A DNA stretch of 64,000 nt from JAJXWB01 sp046349215 (GCA_046349215.1 JAXMCV010000001.1:744001-808000); one strand, 5' to 3'. Numbered from the stretch's first letter, positions 8,603 to 17,764 are shown. Numbers and translations: made by a program. The notes: a model not told the origin generated them from the letters alone.

Positions 8603-8923
8603 CTACTGCCGACCGGCGGCGACCGGCTTGCCGGTCACGGCGTCGAGGACGCTATGTATCAGCCGCCCGTCCTTGCGCAAAAGATCGATCTCGTAGACGA
8701 GGCCGGCCTTGCCGTCGCAGAGCCGCACGCCGATGGCCTCGGCCTTCTGCTCGGCCGCCTGGTCGCGCATCAGCGGAAAGGGCTGCGCCAGCTTTTCCGA
8801 CGCGATCTTTTCACGCGCGTCGGCGACCGACAGGCAACGGGGCTGCGGAATGGCGAATTGGGCGAGGGCCGGATGGGCCGCGCCGAAAGCGAGGAGAAGA
8901 GCAAGGACGCCGGCTGGCCGCAT
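8603..8923 (-). CDS. Periplasmic PepSY-domain protein
   Basis: A small exported protein of 106 residues with a signal peptide (MRPAGVLALLLAFGAAHPALAQ, cleavage near 21/22) and a PepSY-like C-terminal half (VYEIDLLRKDGRLIHSVLDAVTG). PepSY proteins often sit in operons with PhoPQ-type systems and are thought to inhibit proteases or to act as accessory sensors. It is the first gene of the operon with the regulator at 7898-8593. Function here is inferred only from domain and context. Confidence 0.8.
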   Translation of the reverse strand: MRPAGVLALLLAFGAAHPALAQFAIPQPRCLSVADAREKIASEKLAQPFPLMRDQAAEQKAEAIGVRLCDGKAGLVYEIDLLRKDGRLIHSVLDAVTGKPVAAGRQ

Positions 8924-9483
8924 GAGGGAATGCTGAAGCTTCTGGGATGAACGCCCGCTGAACGCTCAATCCTTGCACAGCCAGACGAGGAAGGCGACGA
9001 GGCCGCAGATGACGAGCGCCAACGCGGCCCCCGAAATGCGCCAGGACGGCCTCCCGGATCATTTTGTCCGTACCGGCGCAGGCCCCGCCGTCCCGCCGAG
9101 CGCTTGGCAAATCTCGGCCGACACCGCATAGACCTTGCCGGCCGCGCCGATCGCGCCCCCGGCGTTATGCAACGTTTCTTTCTCGAGCTATCGTCGGTAC
9201 TCTCGACGTCGCATCGCTCGCGTTACGGCAGATCAATCGGACTCGCCTATTCGGGAACGGAAATGGGTGACGTACGTTCGCTTGCGCATGCTACTCCACA
9301 CACTCCGAGTTGGTTTTCCCCGAAGAAAGACTGTCATCGACCAATTTACGTTGAATCGACCTGACTATGAAGCTGCTCTACGCGTCGCAGAGCAGGCAGA
9401 AACGAAGTATTAGCCACTCGATTTGTCGACAATAAAGACTATCTGAATAGCTTGTTGCAAATTCAAGTGAACAGCATCTAGCG
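8924..9483. other. Gene-poor interval with a low-GC segment
   Basis: About 560 bp without a convincing gene. The part at 9180-9480 is visibly richer in A+T than its surroundings and has no good reading frame with a ribosome-binding site. On the minus strand at about 8967-9057 a short frame encodes one hydrophobic helix (GAALALVICGLVAFLVWLCKD) but has no good start; an in-frame TGA lies at its upstream end. These look like gene remnants. The promoter of the PepSY-regulator-kinase operon should lie near the left end. Confidence 0.4.
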
Positions 9484-10209
9484 TTAGCGCCATCCCCTAA
9501 TCGTCTGCACGATCCAGTCCGCATAGGGCGCGACGCGCACGGCCTGAGTTAGGCCGCCGCAACCGCGGCCTACCGCTGCCTGCGCGTAGGCGACAATGCC
9601 GACAATTGCGCCGCCGTAGAACACTGGTCCACCGGAATCGCCGGTACAGGCACCGGCACCGCCGCCTTCGAGCCATAGCAGAACTTTGGACAGAGGTTCG
9701 CGCAGCGTCAGCAGCGCACTGCGCAGATGGCCGGAACTTGACGCCTCGCCCTGGCGCGTCATGCCGAATCCTGCGACCTTGAAAACGGCACCGACAGTGC
9801 CTGGCGCCTCGCCGAGCGAAATCGCCGCAAAGGACGATGGCAGCGGTTCGGACGTCTCGACCAGCGCCAGATCCACGGACTTCGCGCGCGCCGCCACTGC
9901 ATCGGCGCGATATTCGGGATGACGCGCGACGCGGGCGACCGTCAGCAGGACGGGCGCGCCGCTTGAATCACGAAAATGCACGCGTGTCGCCGTCGGCGCC
10001 GCCACGCAATGTGCGGCGGTCAGCACGATGTTGGGCGCGACGACGACGCCGGAACAGAAGCCGGCGCTGCCGGGCGCCTGCGCCAGCACCATCAGGACCT
10101 GGCCAGCATAGGCCGCGCCATCGGAACTCGGACCGACGATCGCGCGCGCGCCGCTGGAAGCGGCGAGGGACAGCGCAGCAATCGCTAGGGGAATGGAGCG
10201 GCGGATCAT
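9484..10209 (-). CDS. Secreted trypsin-like (S1) serine protease
   Basis: A 241-residue exported protease. The signal peptide covers about residues 1-23 (PLAIAALSLAASSGARA). The chymotrypsin-fold triad is complete: His67 in LTAAHC, Asp113 in VDLALV and Ser192 in TGDSGGP. Cysteines near His67 (FCSG, AAHC) and Ser192 (GACTGDSGGP, GRGCGG) suggest two disulfides. Unlike DegP it has no PDZ domain. It stands alone, with the low-GC interval downstream and a YdcH gene upstream. Substrate unknown; close bacterial relatives are secreted or periplasmic peptidases. Confidence 0.9.
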   Translation of the reverse strand: MIRRSIPLAIAALSLAASSGARAIVGPSSDGAAYAGQVLMVLAQAPGSAGFCSGVVVAPNIVLTAAHCVAAPTATRVHFRDSSGAPVLLTVARVARHPEYRADAVAARAKSVDLALVETSEPLPSSFAAISLGEAPGTVGAVFKVAGFGMTRQGEASSSGHLRSALLTLREPLSKVLLWLEGGGAGACTGDSGGPVFYGGAIVGIVAYAQAAVGRGCGGLTQAVRVAPYADWIVQTIRGWR

Positions 10210-10293
10210 TCGCCCTCCATGACATGCCGCGAGGCGCGCTGCAAAATCAGGGACATGAAAGCGATGGCGCTCGGGCGCAGGAAAATATGAAAT

Positions 10294-10533
10294 TTACGGG
10301 TGCAGAAAGACGGCGATCTCGTCCATCAGTTTCAACCGTTCCTTCTTGAGCGCCTCGATCGTGAAATCATCGGCCGGCTCTTCGTTGGTCTCCATGCGGA
10401 CGATGGCGCGGTTGACCTCAGCGTAATGGTCGGCGACCCGCGCAAAACGTGCGCTTGATGCGCGCAATGTCAGGATCACCTGCGCCTGCGCTGGAAATTC
10501 CTCGGCCAATTCATGCGGAAAGTGATGCGACAT
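10294..10533 (-). CDS. YdcH family protein (DUF465)
   Basis: A small cytoplasmic protein of 79 residues rich in charged helix, beginning MSHHFPHELAEEFP, which is the hallmark of the YdcH/DUF465 family. The rest (FARVADHYAEVNRAIVRMET and LKKERLKLMDEIAVFL) forms the predicted helical hairpin. The start at 10533 is chosen over an upstream in-frame Met because it gives the conserved N terminus and has GGAG about 9 nt upstream. Biochemical function of the family is unknown. Confidence 0.88.
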   Translation of the reverse strand: MSHHFPHELAEEFPAQAQVILTLRASSARFARVADHYAEVNRAIVRMETNEEPADDFTIEALKKERLKLMDEIAVFLHP

Positions 10534-11000
10534 CCCCTGATACTCCGTCCAATACGTCCCGCAAAGCCTAGCGGGGCGGCGCCTACGAGCCTTGTTCCGG
10601 ATCAATTCCGGAAGGGTAAAACGTGAATTCCTTCCGCGAAATCCTGCTTCCTCGACATTGCGCGCAGCGCCCGCGTCGGGCCGGAACGGAGCCTGGATAA
10701 CGTCATGCTATCTCTGGTCGCGAAAGCCGGAACGTGTGCTGGCGAGCCTCGCGGCGGCGTGGGAGTGGCTTAAGGCGTGGACCATTCCTCGACGCCCCCC
10801 GGGCATAGCCCCCGCGCCGGGAGACCAGCAGGTCGGCCCGGGCGACGGCGTGACAAAGACGCTTCAACTGATGCTTTTTGGACCAGTGGGTTCGGCCTGA
10901 TGCGACGGAAATCCCGGCCATAGTGGCCGAGGGCTCACAGGCACCGAAGGGATCGCCATCCGCCCCGCGCGGACTTTCGCAATGTCCGCGCGCTCCATCC
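10534..11000. other. Intergenic region without recognisable gene
   Basis: About 470 bp between the YdcH gene and the VWA gene. Frames on either strand lack ribosome-binding sites and family features. I searched by eye for SRP RNA, tmRNA, RNase P and 6S signatures and found none. A GC-rich stretch at 10785-10845 could fold, so an unannotated small RNA is possible but not supported. Confidence 0.35.
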
Positions 11001-11034
11001 GCAAAGCGAAAGCCCCGGCCTTGCGGCCGGGGCT
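11001..11034 (-). terminator. Terminator-like hairpin after the VWA/TadG-like gene
   Basis: A 10-bp perfect stem (AGCCCCGGCC, 11011-11020, pairing with 11025-11034) and a 4-nt loop lie 28 bp downstream of the stop at 11063. The trailing sequence on the minus strand is TTCGCTTTGC, a weak U-tract, so this is a probable rather than certain intrinsic terminator. Confidence 0.6.
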
Positions 11035-11062
11035 CTCCTGTCTGGCCGGGACGAATGTCGGT

Positions 11063-13204
11063 TCAGGGATTTGGGATCAGTTTCAGCGACCCGGCGACGG
11101 CGCTGGCGGCGATCGTCTGGAACGCGGTGTTGAGCGAGGAGGCGTTGGTCGCCACGAAGGCGTTGCTCGAATCCGACGCGCATTGCTGCAGCAGGTTGGC
11201 GGCCGCCGTCTGCTGGGCGCTCGTCAGGAAGCCCGCGTGGTTGAACACGACCGTGTAGATCTTGATGCCCTTGGCCTTGATGTTCGTGCAGGCCTGCAGC
11301 AGCCGCTTGTCATAGAAGGAAGCGAGCGCGGTGTAGGTCGAGATGCCGTTGCCGCCGGCCGGATTGGCCACCGCCGAATTCAGGCGCGTGTCGCCGAGAT
11401 AGCCGTAGGCGCCGTAATCCGAGACGTTGGCGGTATTGTAATCCGTTGCATTGTTGCCGTTGTCGATCATCTCGTTGACGCCGTCGGTCATCAGGACGAT
11501 CGCCTTGGTCACGCCCCGCGTGCCGTAGGCGGCGCCGTCGGCGTAGGGCGCGTTCGGCGACAGCGAGCGCCAGGCCCACATCAGCCCTTCGGAGATGATC
11601 GTGCCGCCGCTCTGCCAGTACTTCAGGCTGTTGATCTTGGAGACGACATTGCCCTGGTTGTTGGTCAGGCGCATCACCGCGTCCGGACAGCCGGCGTTCG
11701 GGCCGTAGGTGTAGCCGGCGGAGTCGGGCGTCTCCTGGATGATCGCGGCGTTCGAGCCGTTGTACTTGAGAATGCGGCGGCCGGCGTCCCAGTCGATCTG
11801 GTCGAGCTGGCGCCATCCCCAGCTCGTCGGCAGCGTGCCGTCCGACAGGTAATTGTTGTGGAAGCCCTTCGTCGTCGACGAATAGGCGCCCGGCGCGACG
11901 TAGTTCCAGTTGGTCGGCGAATAGTCGGGCTCGTCCGGCCAGAAATAGGGAACGAACAGCGTGCGCGCGTCGGCGGTGGTCGGCGCGTCGTCGGTGACGT
12001 CCAGGTCCTTGGTCGAATAGGAGTAGCCCCAGTTGTTGTTCAGCCAGGTCTGCTCGTCCTTCGTCATCCGCGCCTCGACGCATCCCTTCCAGGTCACGGT
12101 ATTGCCGTTCTGGTCCTTGATGCGCTTGAACAGGTCGTAAGGGCTGACGACGGAGGGATTGGACAGCCAGTCGCAGCCGCCCGTCGAATACTGGCCCCAC
12201 AGGTCCTTTCCGACCACGCCGAAGCCTGTCGGATAGGTGTAGGTGTAGCCGGATTGCGGCGAACGCCAGGTCGCAGTCACAGCCGGCGCGGTCGCGGCGG
12301 TCACGTCGGCATGGGCCGCCGTCACGCCCAGCGTTTCCTGCGCGAGATGGCGAATGGTCTTGAGGATGTCGAAGATGTCGCGCGCGTCGCCTGAGCCGCC
12401 CGAGCCCGCGCCCGACGAACCGCCGCCGCCACCGCCGCCGCCGCTGGGCGGTCCCCAGTAGAGGCTGCAGTTGTTGCGCCAGGTGAGCCAGGCGTAGCGC
12501 TCCCAATTGCCCACCCACGGATTGAGCGCGGTCGTATCGATGTAGTTGGAGATGGAAGTCGAATCGGTGAGGCCCGGATTGACCGCCGCGACGTACGGCA
12601 CGACCGAGACGCGCGCCGCGCCGCCGCCGCCGTTGAGCACGGTCTGGACGAGGTTCTTCGCCGCCGTCTTGAGGTCGTCCATGTTGTTGGACATGGAGCC
12701 GGTGTTATCGAGCGCGAGCGCCACCTCGAGCGGCGTCGCCGAGCTCACTCCATAGTTCGTCGCGGTGGACGTCGCCTTGAGAGAGACCTGGCTGCTCCTG
12801 TAGATCCACGACGCCAGCGTGGGCGCCTTCGCGCGCAGCGTCACCTGCCAGGTCTGGCCGGCCGTAATCTGCTTCACGTCGGCCTCGTTGACCGACAGGG
12901 TCACGCCAGGCCGGTAGCCGAAGGCTGCCTGACCGGCGGTCAGCGCCAGCGCCTTTTGCGCCGACAGTTCGCCGTTCGGCAGTTTCGAGCCGATCTGCAG
13001 GACCGCCTGATCGGCGGCCTGTTGCAATTCGGCCTGAAGGCCGTTGAACCTCTGATATTCGATGGCCGAACCGACCAGTGCGACGGCCGGCACAACGGCA
13101 ATCGCGAACATCGCGGCGCTGGCGCCGCTGTCGTTCGACGAGAAGCGCCGAACGATGGCGTTTGTGGCGGACAATATTCTGGCGAGGGCGAGAGACGGTC
13201 TCAT
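11063..13204 (-). CDS. TadE/TadG-like protein with large von Willebrand factor A domain
   Basis: A membrane-anchored, mostly extracytoplasmic protein of about 713 residues. An N-terminal TadE/G-type segment (SGASAAMFAIAVVPAVALVGSAIEYQR) is the single membrane helix. The VWA domain starts with the metal-site motif DNTGSMS and resumes in the C-terminal part with IVLMTDGVNE and YTVVFN. About 300 residues are inserted within the VWA domain, including a pure Gly/Ser linker around 12395-12440. TadG proteins belong to tight-adherence pilus systems, but no tad genes surround this one, so it may be an orphan. Start at 13204 chosen over an upstream in-frame start; this is uncertain. Confidence 0.8.
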   Translation of the reverse strand: MRPSLALARILSATNAIVRRFSSNDSGASAAMFAIAVVPAVALVGSAIEYQRFNGLQAELQQAADQAVLQIGSKLPNGELSAQKALALTAGQAAFGYRPGVTLSVNEADVKQITAGQTWQVTLRAKAPTLASWIYRSSQVSLKATSTATNYGVSSATPLEVALALDNTGSMSNNMDDLKTAAKNLVQTVLNGGGGAARVSVVPYVAAVNPGLTDSTSISNYIDTTALNPWVGNWERYAWLTWRNNCSLYWGPPSGGGGGGGGSSGAGSGGSGDARDIFDILKTIRHLAQETLGVTAAHADVTAATAPAVTATWRSPQSGYTYTYPTGFGVVGKDLWGQYSTGGCDWLSNPSVVSPYDLFKRIKDQNGNTVTWKGCVEARMTKDEQTWLNNNWGYSYSTKDLDVTDDAPTTADARTLFVPYFWPDEPDYSPTNWNYVAPGAYSSTTKGFHNNYLSDGTLPTSWGWRQLDQIDWDAGRRILKYNGSNAAIIQETPDSAGYTYGPNAGCPDAVMRLTNNQGNVVSKINSLKYWQSGGTIISEGLMWAWRSLSPNAPYADGAAYGTRGVTKAIVLMTDGVNEMIDNGNNATDYNTANVSDYGAYGYLGDTRLNSAVANPAGGNGISTYTALASFYDKRLLQACTNIKAKGIKIYTVVFNHAGFLTSAQQTAAANLLQQCASDSSNAFVATNASSLNTAFQTIAASAVAGSLKLIPNP

Positions 13205-13406
13205 GACGAACCCAAACGGAAAACTCGTTGGGCCTGAGGTACATGCGATAAACAAATCGGACGTGAATCAAACTCTCGCCGAAAAATTTCTTTTCGTTCA
13301 CCATATTGCCGTGCGTATGGCTACAATATTGATTCAAAATCATAAAATCAGAATTGCACGATCTCGATCTTTTGCGGGATAGATCTTGTTGATCGCATCG
13401 GAACCG
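13205..13406. promoter_or_regulatory. AT-rich divergent promoter region
   Basis: About 200 bp between the VWA gene (minus) and the TonB-like gene (plus). The stretch 13240-13390 is clearly AT-rich against the surrounding GC-rich coding sequence and must hold both promoters. I could not assign specific -35/-10 boxes with confidence. Confidence 0.4.
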
Positions 13407-14183
13407 ATGATCGGCCCCATTCCACGGCGGGACCTGCCGCTGCTGGCGATCGCCTGCGCATTTCTTCTGCATGTTCTGGCGCTTGTCGCGCTCGACCTCG
13501 CCGACCGGCTCAATGCGCCGGAGGATTTTTCCGGGCCGGTCGAGATCCCTGTCGAGATGGTCGCCGCCGACAGGGCGCCGGGCCAGAAGGAATCGGCCGA
13601 ACCGCCCGGGAGCAATGGACCGCGCGAACTGCCTTCGCGTGATGGCGCAGATGCCGCGGCCGACGCCTCCCGGAGCGCTTCCAGCCAAAAGGGGATCGTC
13701 CTCGAACGCCCCAGCGTAACCGACCTCCCGGACAAGGCCGGCGCGCGCGGGGCTCGCAATCCCGACCGATCCGCCCCGGCGCCCGACAGTCGCGAATCGC
13801 CGTTCGGCGGGCTCGCGCCATTGCAGGCTGAGGCCGAGACGCAAAAGGGTCCGACGTTTTTGACCGGGGACGTGATGCAGCCGAGGAAGCAGGCGCACTC
13901 GAACAACGACACGGGCAACGACAACTACAGGGCCAAAGTGCTGCAGCAGGTGCAGGACGCGATGATCGACCCCGGCCGGCCGCGGCCCAAGGCTGTCGCG
14001 CTCGTGGCCTTTTCGGTCGACGCCAACGGCGGGCTCGCCGCCGTGACGCTGGCCAAGGATTCGGGCCATCCCGACCTCGACGCCGAGGCGCTCGACATGG
14101 TGCAGCGGGCAGCGCCGTTCCCGCCGCCGCCGCCGGGAGCCGACCGGCGTTTCGGCGCCTTCATCGAATTCGGCGCCCAATAG
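13407..14183 (+). CDS. TonB-like energy transducer protein
   Basis: A 258-residue protein with the TonB layout: short cytoplasmic N terminus, one membrane helix (LPLLAIACAFLLHVLALVALDLA), a long Pro/Asp/Ser-rich periplasmic linker and a C-terminal TonB domain (VALVAFSVDANGGLAAVTLAKDSG, ALDMVQRAAPFPPPPP). It would couple the proton motive force to outer-membrane transporters, but no ExbBD genes or receptor are near. ATG 13407 is preferred; a TTG at 13386 in the same frame is possible. Divergent from the VWA gene, convergent with the YcgN-type gene. It could instead be a TonB-fold protein with another role. Confidence 0.8.
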   Translation: MIGPIPRRDLPLLAIACAFLLHVLALVALDLADRLNAPEDFSGPVEIPVEMVAADRAPGQKESAEPPGSNGPRELPSRDGADAAADASRSASSQKGIVLERPSVTDLPDKAGARGARNPDRSAPAPDSRESPFGGLAPLQAEAETQKGPTFLTGDVMQPRKQAHSNNDTGNDNYRAKVLQQVQDAMIDPGRPRPKAVALVAFSVDANGGLAAVTLAKDSGHPDLDAEALDMVQRAAPFPPPPPGADRRFGAFIEFGAQ

Positions 14184-14189
14184 CCCCGG

Positions 14190-14774
14190 TCAGCCCGGCT
14201 TAGGCGATTTCCTGGCCCGCGCCGCCGCCTTGGGCCACTTGCCGGGCCAGGAGACGATGAAATCGGGGAGGTCGTCGACTGCGACATCCTCCTCGAAAGC
14301 GGACACCCGGCCGCGCGCCGAGACCCCCGCCGCGTGGACGGCGCCGGCGCTCCCCGACACCAGCGGATGCCAGTCCGGAAGGTCCTTGCCTTCCCGACGC
14401 AGCCTGTAGGCGCAGGTCGGGGGCAGCCAGGGAATGGTCCCGACGTTTTCCGGCGTCAGTTTCACGCAATCGGCCACCTTGCGCCGCCGGCGGGCGTAGT
14501 CGCGGCAGCGGCATGAGCCAGAATCGAACAATGTGCAGGCCACGTCGGTGAAATGGATGCGGCCGGTATCCTCGTCTTCCAGCTTGACGAGGCAGCAGCG
14601 GCCGCAGCCGTCGCACAGCGCCTCCCATTCCCGCGCGCTCAATTCGCCGAGGGGTTTGCGCCAGAACGGCTGTCCGGCCGCGGCGCGGTCGGCGCCCCCG
14701 GCAGGGCGGGCCTTGCCCGCCGCCGGCGCCGCCCCGGACCCGGCCCGACCCTGTCTCGGTCTCGATTGCGTCAT
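14190..14774 (-). CDS. YcgN family cysteine-cluster protein (UPF0260)
   Basis: A cytoplasmic protein of about 194 residues in the UPF0260/YcgN family, which probably binds Zn or an Fe-S cluster. The conserved blocks are REWEALCDGCGRCCLVKLED, VACTLFDSGSCRCRDYARR, DCVKLTPENV, WLPPTCAYRLRREGKDLPDW and HPLVSGSAGAVHAAG. The Cys pattern C-x2-C-x2-CC plus downstream Cys is intact. The N-terminal 40 residues are low-complexity and specific to this lineage. The start (14774) has no strong ribosome-binding site. Convergent with the TonB-like gene, with only 6 bp between them. Function unknown. Confidence 0.88.
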   Translation of the reverse strand: MTQSRPRQGRAGSGAAPAAGKARPAGGADRAAAGQPFWRKPLGELSAREWEALCDGCGRCCLVKLEDEDTGRIHFTDVACTLFDSGSCRCRDYARRRRKVADCVKLTPENVGTIPWLPPTCAYRLRREGKDLPDWHPLVSGSAGAVHAAGVSARGRVSAFEEDVAVDDLPDFIVSWPGKWPKAAARARKSPKPG

Positions 14775-14893
14775 TATGATGCGCGAGTTTCTGGCCCGTC
14801 TCGTGCTGGATCGCACATGGGGCGAAGTGCGCGTCGTTGCGCTCGCCGTCAAGTGGTTTAAATACCTTTACGGAAGCGTCGGGAGCTCAGCCG

Positions 14894-17119
14894 TTGGCGA
14901 ACGGACGGAACGCGGGAGGAAAGCTGGCGGTGCTGCGCAGGAAGCTCGGGCGCGGCGCGCTCGCGCTCGACGCGGCCGTCAATTCCTTCATGTTCGAAAG
15001 CGGACGGCGCTGGCGCGACGGCTACGCCAATTTCGCCGGCTTCATGGACCGTTTCCACGTCTCTGGCGTCAAGCGGATTTTCGTCGACCTGAGCTGCGAG
15101 GCGCTGACGCTCGGCCTCGGCGGCGCGCTCGTCGCCCTGACCTTCGCCCAGCTGGCGATGCGCGAAACGTCCGACGACTGGCTGAAGAAGCAGGACCTCG
15201 CCGTCACGTTCCAGGACCGCTACGGCGCCGAGGTCGGCCGCCGCGGCATCCTGCACGACGATTCGGTCACGCTCGACCAATTGCCGGACCATCTGATCAA
15301 GGCCGTGCTGGCGACCGAAGACCGCCGCTTCTTCGAACATTGGGGCATCGACCCGATCGGCACCCTGCGCGCCCTGACCGTCAACGCGCGCGCGTCCGGC
15401 GTCGTCCAGGGCGGCTCGACGATCACCCAGCAGCTTGCCAAGAACCTCTTCCTTTCCAACGAGCGCTCGCTGGAACGGAAAATCCGCGAGGTGTTCCTGG
15501 CGCTCTGGCTGGAATTCCGCCTGTCGAAGCGCGAAATCCTCAAGCTGTATCTCGATCGCGCCTACATGGGCGGCGGCACGTTCGGCGTTCAGGCGGCCGC
15601 CGATTTCTATTTCAAGAAGTCGGTGAAGGACGTCTCGCTCGCCGAAGCCGCCATGCTGGCCGGCCTGTTCAAGGCGCCGACGAAATTCGCGCCGCACGTC
15701 AATCTTCCGGCCGCCCGCGCGCGCGCCGCCGACGTGCTCGCCAATCTCGTCGACGCCGGCTTCATGACGCCGAGCCAGACTTTCGCGGCCTTGCGCAATC
15801 CGGCCACGGCCGTCGATCGCGATCGCGACAATTCGCCTGACTGGTATCTGGACTGGGCCTATTCCGAGGTGAAGAAGCTCGCGGATTCCGGCAAGCTCGG
15901 CAAGGATCGCGTCCTGACCGTCCGCACGGCGCTCGATTCCGCCCTGCAGGCGCATGCCGAGGAGGTGATCGAGGACCAGTTGCGCGAACACGCGCCCGCC
16001 TATCGCGCCAAGCAGGCGGCGATGGTGGTGATCGAACCCTATACCGGCGCGGTGCGCGCGATCGTCGGCGGGCGAGACTATGGCGTCAGCCAGTTCAATC
16101 GCGCGACCGACGCGATGCGCCAGCCCGGCTCATCCTTCAAGCCGTATGTCTATCTGAGCGCGATCCTCTCGGGAAAATTCAAGCCCGAGACGATCGTCGT
16201 CGACTCGCCCGTCTGCATCGGCAACTGGTGCCCGCGCAATTACGGCGGATCGTTCGCTGGCTCCCTGCCGCTCGCCACCGCGCTCGCCAAGTCGCTCAAC
16301 ACGGTCGCCGTCAAACTGTCGATCGCGCTCGGCAATCCGAAGCATGGCGTCTATGAGGCGGCAAAGGAAGGCCGCGCCATCATCCGCGACAACGCTCGCA
16401 AGATGGGCGTGACGGCGCCGCTGGTCGACACAGTGTCGCTGCCGATCGGCGCCGGCGAAGTGAGCGTGATGGAGCACTCCGCTTCCTATTCGGTATTCGC
16501 GAACGGCGGCAAGCGCGTCTACACGCACGCGGCGATCGAGATCAGGAACTCCAAGGGAGACCTGATCTACAAGTTCGACGGCGACGGAAAGCAGCCGGAA
16601 CGGGTCTTCCCGGAACAGGCGATCGTCCTGATGAATTCCATGCTGACGAAGGTGGTTGAGGAAGGCACGGCGCGTCGCGCCATCCTTCCCGGCATCAAGG
16701 TCGGCGGAAAGACCGGAACCACCAACGGCTACAAGGACGCCTGGTTCTGCGGCTTCACGGCCAATCTCAACGGCTGCGTCTGGTTCGGCAACGACGACGA
16801 TTCTCCCATGGGCAACATGACCGGCGGTTCGCTGCCGGCGCAGACGTGGCACGACGTGATGGAATTCGGACATCGCGGGCTCGAGTTGCGGCCCTTGCCG
16901 GGTTATTCGCTGGAGGCGGCGCCCGTCGCAGCGAACGTTGGCCCGCAGCAAGGCGCTCCCGCTCCCGTCGCCACCGGCCCGATCGTGCTCACGAAGAAGA
17001 GCGGCGAGGCGCTCGGCAATGTCGAGAAACTGTTCAAGGCCGGCGACAAGAGGGCCGAGGGCGCAGGCGAGACCGCGCCGCGCATTCGCATCATCGCCGG
17101 CGGCAACGAGATCCGCTGA
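14894..17119 (+). CDS. Class A penicillin-binding protein (PBP1A-type transglycosylase/transpeptidase)
   Basis: Bifunctional peptidoglycan synthase of about 740 residues on the inner membrane. The glycosyltransferase (GT51) domain has EDRRFFEHWGID, QGGSTITQQLAKN and RKIREVFLALWLE. The transpeptidase domain has the active Ser in RQPGSSFKPYVY, then KSLNTVAVKL and KTGTTNGYKDAWF. A membrane helix precedes the GT51 domain (ALTLGLGGALVALTFAQLA). I prefer a TTG start at 14894, which has GGGAG 8 nt upstream; the frame stays open to 14837. It is followed directly by two small DUF genes, the first beginning one base after its stop codon. Confidence 0.94.
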   Translation: MANGRNAGGKLAVLRRKLGRGALALDAAVNSFMFESGRRWRDGYANFAGFMDRFHVSGVKRIFVDLSCEALTLGLGGALVALTFAQLAMRETSDDWLKKQDLAVTFQDRYGAEVGRRGILHDDSVTLDQLPDHLIKAVLATEDRRFFEHWGIDPIGTLRALTVNARASGVVQGGSTITQQLAKNLFLSNERSLERKIREVFLALWLEFRLSKREILKLYLDRAYMGGGTFGVQAAADFYFKKSVKDVSLAEAAMLAGLFKAPTKFAPHVNLPAARARAADVLANLVDAGFMTPSQTFAALRNPATAVDRDRDNSPDWYLDWAYSEVKKLADSGKLGKDRVLTVRTALDSALQAHAEEVIEDQLREHAPAYRAKQAAMVVIEPYTGAVRAIVGGRDYGVSQFNRATDAMRQPGSSFKPYVYLSAILSGKFKPETIVVDSPVCIGNWCPRNYGGSFAGSLPLATALAKSLNTVAVKLSIALGNPKHGVYEAAKEGRAIIRDNARKMGVTAPLVDTVSLPIGAGEVSVMEHSASYSVFANGGKRVYTHAAIEIRNSKGDLIYKFDGDGKQPERVFPEQAIVLMNSMLTKVVEEGTARRAILPGIKVGGKTGTTNGYKDAWFCGFTANLNGCVWFGNDDDSPMGNMTGGSLPAQTWHDVMEFGHRGLELRPLPGYSLEAAPVAANVGPQQGAPAPVATGPIVLTKKSGEALGNVEKLFKAGDKRAEGAGETAPRIRIIAGGNEIR

Positions 17120-17764
17120 ATGAGCATCTCGCCGGTTCGGTTCGGCGCGGACACGCGCATACGGCTCGACGAAATCCGCGCGCCGATGAGCGCCTACGCC
17201 AAGACGGCGATCGCCGCGGCTGTCGGCGTCGCGCTGGGGCTCGCCGCGACCTATTTCGCGACTCTGGGCGACTTTCCGTTCGGCGCGGCGCGGACCGGCG
17301 CGTGGACCGTCTGGCCGAAAGCCGGCGCTTTCGACGCCGATCCCTACACGCGCGCGATCGTCGCCCGCAAGGCGGATTCCCCGCTCGGCAATGGCGAAGG
17401 GCTTGTGTTCGTCGCACGCGAGGACAGCGACGGCGCGGCGCTGGACGGCGCCTGTGAATATCGCGTCGAAGGCGCCATGCCGGTCGCCCGGATGTGGACT
17501 TTGTCGGCCTACACGCCCGACGGCCGCTTGCTGCGTTCGGACGACGGCCACGGCTCGGCGAGTTCGGCCGGCGTCGTGCGGATGGCGGGCGGCGACGCCG
17601 AGATCGTCGTTTCGCCGGGCGCGCGTCCCGGAAACTGGATTTCGGTCGCGCCGGGCCGCCCCTTCGCACTGGCGCTGACGCTCTATGACGCGGCCGCGAG
17701 CCCGACCATCACGTCGCTCGAGGGACTGGCCATGCCGAAAATCCGGAAGGTGGCCTGCTCGTGA
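17120..17764 (+). CDS. DUF1214-type exported membrane protein
   Basis: A 214-residue protein with one N-terminal membrane helix (AKTAIAAAVGVALGLAATYFA) and a DUF1214-like domain (CEYRVEGAMPVARMWTLSAYTPDGRLL, NWISVAPGRPFALALTLYD). Such domains are usually fused C-terminal to DUF1254 or found as a separate gene next to it, as here. It begins one base after the penicillin-binding protein stop and overlaps the next gene by GTGA, so the three look like one operon. An internal Met at 17186 is an alternative start. Function unknown. Confidence 0.8.
   Translation: MSISPVRFGADTRIRLDEIRAPMSAYAKTAIAAAVGVALGLAATYFATLGDFPFGAARTGAWTVWPKAGAFDADPYTRAIVARKADSPLGNGEGLVFVAREDSDGAALDGACEYRVEGAMPVARMWTLSAYTPDGRLLRSDDGHGSASSAGVVRMAGGDAEIVVSPGARPGNWISVAPGRPFALALTLYDAAASPTITSLEGLAMPKIRKVACS

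Noticed and set aside
8967..9172. Short minus-strand frame with an in-frame TGA, considered as a second selenoprotein
   Set aside because: No good start codon, no recognisable redox motif at the TGA and no family resemblance. The hydrophobic tail alone is not enough to call a gene.
10592..10900. Possible small RNA or 102-codon protein in the YdcH-VWA interval
   Set aside because: No ribosome-binding site or codon pattern for a protein, and no SRP, tmRNA, RNase P or 6S signature was found by eye.
12395..12440. Run of GCC/GCG triplets, considered as an assembly artefact
   Set aside because: It keeps the frame and encodes a Gly/Ser linker within the VWA protein, so it is read as genuine low-complexity coding sequence.
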